Translations under genes and position numbers: made by a program
Notes under the pieces: generated by a model
What the model was told of the DNA's origin: nothing
Seen by the model: only the letters and a program-made list of their open reading frames with translations
Databases searched by the model: none
Part shown: one piece after another, positions 59,601-64,000 of the stretch
How the letters are laid out: each line of letters begins with the position of its first letter
Position numbering within the stretch: position 1 is the first letter of the stretch
Source: Sambucus nigra
Taxonomy: Eukaryota > Streptophyta > Magnoliopsida > Dipsacales > Adoxaceae
Direction: 5' to 3'
DNA: 64,000 nt
Assembly: GCA_949130495.1 (NCBI GenBank)
Contig: CASBWL010000416.1
Coordinates: 310,001 to 374,000 of the forward strand

Positions 59601-62600
59601 TTTTTAAGATTAAGTGTGATTTTTGCCAATTATCGTCCTATTCAGAAACCCGGAGATCCGGGACTACGCGGTCAGTTCCTACAAGTTACATTGGTCCCGT
59701 GCGAGGTGTTCGTACCCCCTACGGGATCGTTTGGGGGGTGGTTTGGGTTTTCACCCTTTAACGGCTTGTTTTTAAGTTTAAGTGTTGATTTTTGCAAATT
59801 ATCTTCATACTCTCAAACCGAGAGTCCCGGGACTACGCGATCAGTTCCTACAAGTTACATTGGTCCCGTGCGAGGTGTTCGTGCCTCCTACGGGGCCGTT
59901 TGGGGGTTGGTTTGGGTATTCACCCTTTGACGACATGTTTTTAACTAAGTGTGATTTTTGCAAATTATCGTCATATTCACAAATCGGGAGACCCGGGACT
60001 ACGCGGTCAGTTCCTACAAGTTACATTGGTCCCGTGCGAGGTGTTCGTTCCCCCTACGGGGTCGTTTGGGGGGTGGTTTGGGTTTTCACCCATTAACGGC
60101 TTGTTTTTAAGTTTAAGTGTTGATTTTTGCAAATTTACGTCATACTCGCAAACCGGGAGACCCGGGACTACGCTGTCAGTTCCTACAAGTTACATTGGAC
60201 CCGTACGAGGTGTTCGTGCATCCTACGGGGTCGTTTGGGGGTTGATTTGGGTATTCACACTTTAACGACATGTTTTTAACTAAGTGTGATTTTTGCCAAT
60301 TATCGTCCTATTCACAAACCGGGAGTCCCGGGACTACGCGGTCAGTTCCTACAAGTTACATTGGTCCCGTGCGAGGTGTTCGTGCCCCCTACGGGATCGT
60401 TTGGGGGGTGGTTTGGGTTTTCACCCTTTAACGGCTTGTTTTTAAGTTTAAGTGTTGATTTTTGCAAATTATCGTCATACACTCAAACCGAGAGTCCCGG
60501 GACTACGCGATCAGTTCCTACAAGTTACATTGGTCCCGTGCGAGGTGTTCGTGCCTCCTACGGGGTTGTTTGGGGGTTGGTTTTTGTATTCACCCTTTGA
60601 CGGCATGTTTTTAACTAAGTGTGATTTTTGAAAATTATCGTCATATTCACCCGGGACTACGCGGTCAGTTCTTAAAAGTTACATTGGTCCCGTGCCAGGT
60701 GTTCGTGCCTCCTACGGGGTCGTTTGGGGGATGGTTTGGGTTTTCACCCTTTAACGGCATGTTTTTAAGTTTAAGTGTGATTTTTGCCAATTATCGTCCT
60801 ATTCAGAAATCGGGAGACCCGGGACTACGTGGTCAGTTCCTACGAGTTACATTGGTCCCGTGCTAGGTGTTCGTGCCTCCTACGGGGTCGTTTGGGGGCT
60901 GGTTCGGGTTTTCACCCCTTAACGGCCTGTTTTCAAGTCTAAGTGTGATTTTTGCAAATTATCGTCATACTCTCATACCGGGAGTCCCGGGACTACGCGG
61001 TAAGTTCCTACGAGCTACATTGGTCCCGTGCTAGGTGTTCGTGCCTCCTACGGGGTCGTTTGGGGGCTGGTTCGGGTTTTCACCCCTTAACGGTCTGTTT
61101 TCAAGTCTAAGTGTGATTTTTGAAAATTATCGTCATACTCTCATACCGGGAGTCCCGGGACTACGCGTTCAGTTCCTACGGGTTACATTGGTCCCGTGCG
61201 AGGTGTTCGTGCCTTCTACGGGGTCGTTTGGGGGCTGGTTTTGGTTTTCACCCCTTAACGGCCTGTTTTCAAGTCTAAGTGTGATTTTTGCAAATTATCG
61301 TCATACTCTCAAACCGGGAGTCCCGGGACTACGCGGTCAGTTCCTACGAGTTACATTGGTCCCGTGCGAGGTGTTCGTGCCTCTTACGGGGTCGTTTGGG
61401 GGCTGGTTCGGGTTTTCTCCCCTTAACGGCCTGTTTTCAACTCTAAGTGTGATTTTTGCAAATTATCGTCATATTCTCAAACCGGGAGTCCCGGGACTAC
61501 GCGGTTAGTTCCTACGAGTTACATTGGTCCCGTGCGAGGTGTTCGTGCCTCCTACGGGGTCGTTTGGGGGTTGGTTCGGGTTTTCACCCCTTAACGACCT
61601 GTTTTCAAGTCTAAGTGTGATTTTTGCAAATTGGGGCATACTCTCAAACCGGGAGTCCCGGGACTACGCGGTCAGTTCTTACAAGTTACATTGGTCCCCT
61701 ACGAGGTGTTCGTGCCTCCTACGGGGTCGTTTGGGGGCTGGTTCGGGTTTTCACCCCTTAACGGCCTGTTTTCATGTCTAAGTGTGATTTTTGCAAATTC
61801 GGGTCATACTCTCAAACCGGGAGACCCGGGACTACGCGGTCAGTTCCTACGAGTTACATTGGTCCCGTGCTAGGTGTTCGTGCCTCCTGCGGGGTCGTTT
61901 GGGGGCTGGTTCGGGTTTTCACCCCTTAACGGCCTGTTTTCAAGTCTAAGTGTGATTTTTGCAAATTATCGTCATACTCTCATACCGGGAGTCCCGGGAC
62001 TACGCGGTCAGTTCCTACGAGTTATATTGGTCCCCTACGAGGTGCTCGCGACTCCTACGGGGTCGTTTGGGGGCTGGTTCGGGTTTTCACCCCTTAACGG
62101 CCTGTTTTCAAGTATAAGTGTGATTTTTGTAAATTATCGTCATACTCTCAAACCGGGAGTCCCGGGACTACGTGGTCAGTTCCTACGAGTTACATTGGTC
62201 CCCTACGAGGTGTTCGTGCCTCCTACAGGGTCGTTTGGGGGCTGGTTCGGGTTTTCACCCCTTAACGGCCTGTTTTCAAGTCTAAGTGTGATTTTTGAAA
62301 ATTATCGTCATACTCTCATACCGGGAGTCCCGGGACTACGCGGTCAATTCCTACGAGTTACATTGGTCCCGTGCGAGGTGTTCGTGCCTCCTACGGGGTC
62401 GTTTGGGGGCTGGTTTTGATTTTCACCCCTTAACGGCCTGTTTTCAAGTCTAAGTGTGATTTTTGCAAATTATCGTCATACTCTCAAACCGGGAATCCCG
62501 GGACTTCGCGGTCAGTTCCTACGAGTTACATTGGTCCCGTGCGAGGTGTTCGTGCCTCTTACGGGGTCGTTTGGGGGCTGGTTCGGGTTTTCACCCCTTA

Positions 62601-63890
62601 ACGGCCTGTTTTCAACTCTAAGTGTGATTTTTGCAAATTATCGTCATATTCTCAAACCGGGAGTCCCGGGACTACGCGGTCAGTTCCTATGAGTTACATT
62701 GGTCCGGTGCGAGGTGTTCGTGCCTCCTACGGGGTCGTTTAGGGGTTGGTTCGGGTTTTCACCCCTTAACGGCCTGTTTTCAACTCTAAGTGTGATTTTT
62801 GCAAATTATCGTCATATTCTCAAACCGGGAGTCCCGGGACTACACGGTCAGTTCCTACGAGTTATATTGGTCCCGTGCGAGGTGTTCGTGCCTCCTACGG
62901 GGTCGTTTGGGGGTTGGTTCGGGTTTTCACCCCTTAACGGCCTGTTTTCAAGTCTAAGTGTGATTTTTGCAAATTCGGGTCATACTCTCAAACCGGGAGT
63001 CCCGGGACTACGCGGTCAGTTCCTACAAGTTACATTGGTCCCCTACGAGGTGTTCGTTCCTCCTACGGGGTCGTTTGGGGGCTGGTTCGGGTTTTCACCC
63101 CTTAACGGCCTGTTTTCATGTCTAAGTGTGATTTTTGTAAATTCGGGTCATACTCTCAAACCGGGAGACCCGGGACTACGCGGTCAGTTCCTACGAGTTA
63201 CATTGGTCCCGTGCTAGGTGTTCGTGCCTCCTACGGGGTCGTTTGGGGGCTGGTTCGGGTTTTCACCCGTTAACGGCCTGTTTTCAACTCTAAGTGTGAT
63301 TTTTGCAAATTATCGTCATATTCACAAACCGGGAGACCCGGGACTACGCGGTCAGTTCTTACAAGTTACATTGGTCCCGTGCCAGGTGTTCATGCCTCCT
63401 ACGGGGTCGTTTGGGGGATGGTTTGGATTTTCACCCTTTAACGGCATGTTTTTAAGTTTAAGTGTGATTTTTGCCAATTATCGTCTTATTCAGAAACCGG
63501 GAGACCCGGGACTACGCGGTCAGTTCCTACGAGTTACATTGGTCCCGTGCTAGGTGTTCGTGCCTCCTACGGGGTCGTTTGGGGGCTGGTTCGGGTTTTC
63601 ACCCCTTAACGGCCTGTTTTCAAGTCTAAGTGTGATTTTTGCAAATTATCGTCATACTCTCATACCGGGAGATCCCGGACTACGCGGTCAGTTCCTACAA
63701 GTTACATTGGTCCCGTGCGAGGTGTTTGTGCCCCCTACGGGGTGGTTTGGGTTGTCACCCTTTAACGGCTTGTTTTTAAGTTTAAGTGTTGATTTTTGAA
63801 AATTATCGTCATACTCACAAACCGAGAGACCCGGGACTACGCGGTCAGTTCCTACAAGTTACATTGGTCTCGTGCGAGGTGTTCGGGACT
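56612..63890. repeat. 44-unit ~168-bp satellite array with higher-order structure
   Basis: The GGGACTACGCGGTCAGTTCC box recurs 44 times, from 56641 to 63835. In the left half (to about 60500) spacings run mostly 166, 169, 168, 169, giving a 672-bp four-unit repeat (56811 to 57483; 59159 to 59831), and a 2348-bp shift (14 units) superimposes 57146 on 59494 almost perfectly. In the right half spacing is nearly always 168 with CTCAAACCGGGAGTCCC-type units, and blocks of seven to eight units are duplicated. A single 154-bp unit at 60501 marks the switch. Many units carry the 12-bp perfect palindrome AGTCCCGGGACT. Because 168 is a multiple of three, long frames run through the array; they are not genes. 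Confidence 0.97.
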
Positions 63891-64000
63891 TCGCGTGTCT
63901 CATTCTGGTATGTTTATTAGTTGTTTTACGTTTTCATTCACCAATGTTCAATTTTCAAATGTTGTATGCTAGCCTTAATCAATTTAGAACACTTACTTAT
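63891..64000. other. Right flank of the satellite
   Basis: After a broken last unit (GTTCGGGACTTCGCG) the sequence becomes AT-rich. Nothing recognised before the window ends. Confidence 0.5.

Noticed and set aside
56640..63800. Many overlapping 80-180-codon frames with GSFGGWFGFSP and LRGQFLQVTLVPC repeats
   Set aside because: They run in all three plus frames through a 168-bp satellite whose length is a multiple of three, start and stop at unit-specific changes, and have no leader, introns or domain. They are by-products of the repeat.

Overview
This is a stretch of nuclear DNA from a flowering plant, most likely a eudicot. The evidence is the set of plant-specific transposon families (Tat-lineage and Tekay/Del-like LTR retrotransposons, a Helitron, and CACTA, hAT, Harbinger, Mutator and MITE elements), an arabinogalactan-peptide gene, AT-rich sequence with GT-AG introns, and no bacterial-type operons. 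I see only one protein gene that looks intact: a 64-residue arabinogalactan peptide at about 47.6 kb. Almost everything else is transposon sequence in various stages of decay.

Left part (0.8-36.5 kb): nested LTR retrotransposons. One family, with about 3.05-kb LTRs (starting TGTAATACCCCG, ending GGGGTGTCACA, initiator-Met primer site TGGTATCAGAGC), is present at least six times: a 5' LTR plus non-coding interior (815-7834, +), a reverse partial copy (13165-11715), a solo LTR with a perfect 5-bp target duplication (16839-19891), and partial LTRs at 22275-23370 (+), 35645-32974 (-) and 35646-36513 (+, diverged). A related fragment lies at 52.4-52.8 kb. Interleaved are three broken Tat-lineage Ty3/gypsy elements: T1 (LTR, leader and gag, 7835-11714, +), T2 (pol C-terminal half plus antisense extra ORF, 22274 down to 13228, -, split by the solo LTR) and T3 (gag-pol, a 13-copy 104-bp tandem array and an antisense intron-bearing ORF, 24165-32973, +).

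Middle (36.5-46.5 kb): AT-rich DNA with microsatellites, a MITE inside an AT microsatellite, a decayed Helitron whose helicase remnant reads leftwards and whose 3' end (hairpin plus CTAG) sits in that same AT tract, several G-rich hairpin minisatellites, and another MITE.

Right part (46.4-64 kb): the AG-peptide gene, whose TATA box and start codon are separated by a 746-bp hAT-like element with a perfect 8-bp target duplication. About 5 kb downstream is a decayed paralogue with its own MITE. Between them is a 3.0-kb Harbinger-like element (15-bp inverted ends, TTA duplication) filled with about 39-bp A-rich repeats in one arm and the inverted T-rich repeats in the other, giving a giant hairpin. 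Then come a Mutator-like foldback element with a 9-bp duplication, one end of a CACTA element with palindromic subterminal repeats, and a 7.3-kb satellite of 44 units of about 168 bp with higher-order structure, running almost to the window end.

The most noteworthy items are the giant-hairpin Harbinger element, the transposon in the AG-peptide 5' leader, the two independent antisense intron-bearing retroelement ORFs, the higher-order satellite behind a CACTA end, a poly(A)-only insertion with a 16-bp duplication in a Helitron intron, and CGATCGATCG clusters kept in every LTR copy that covers that region.
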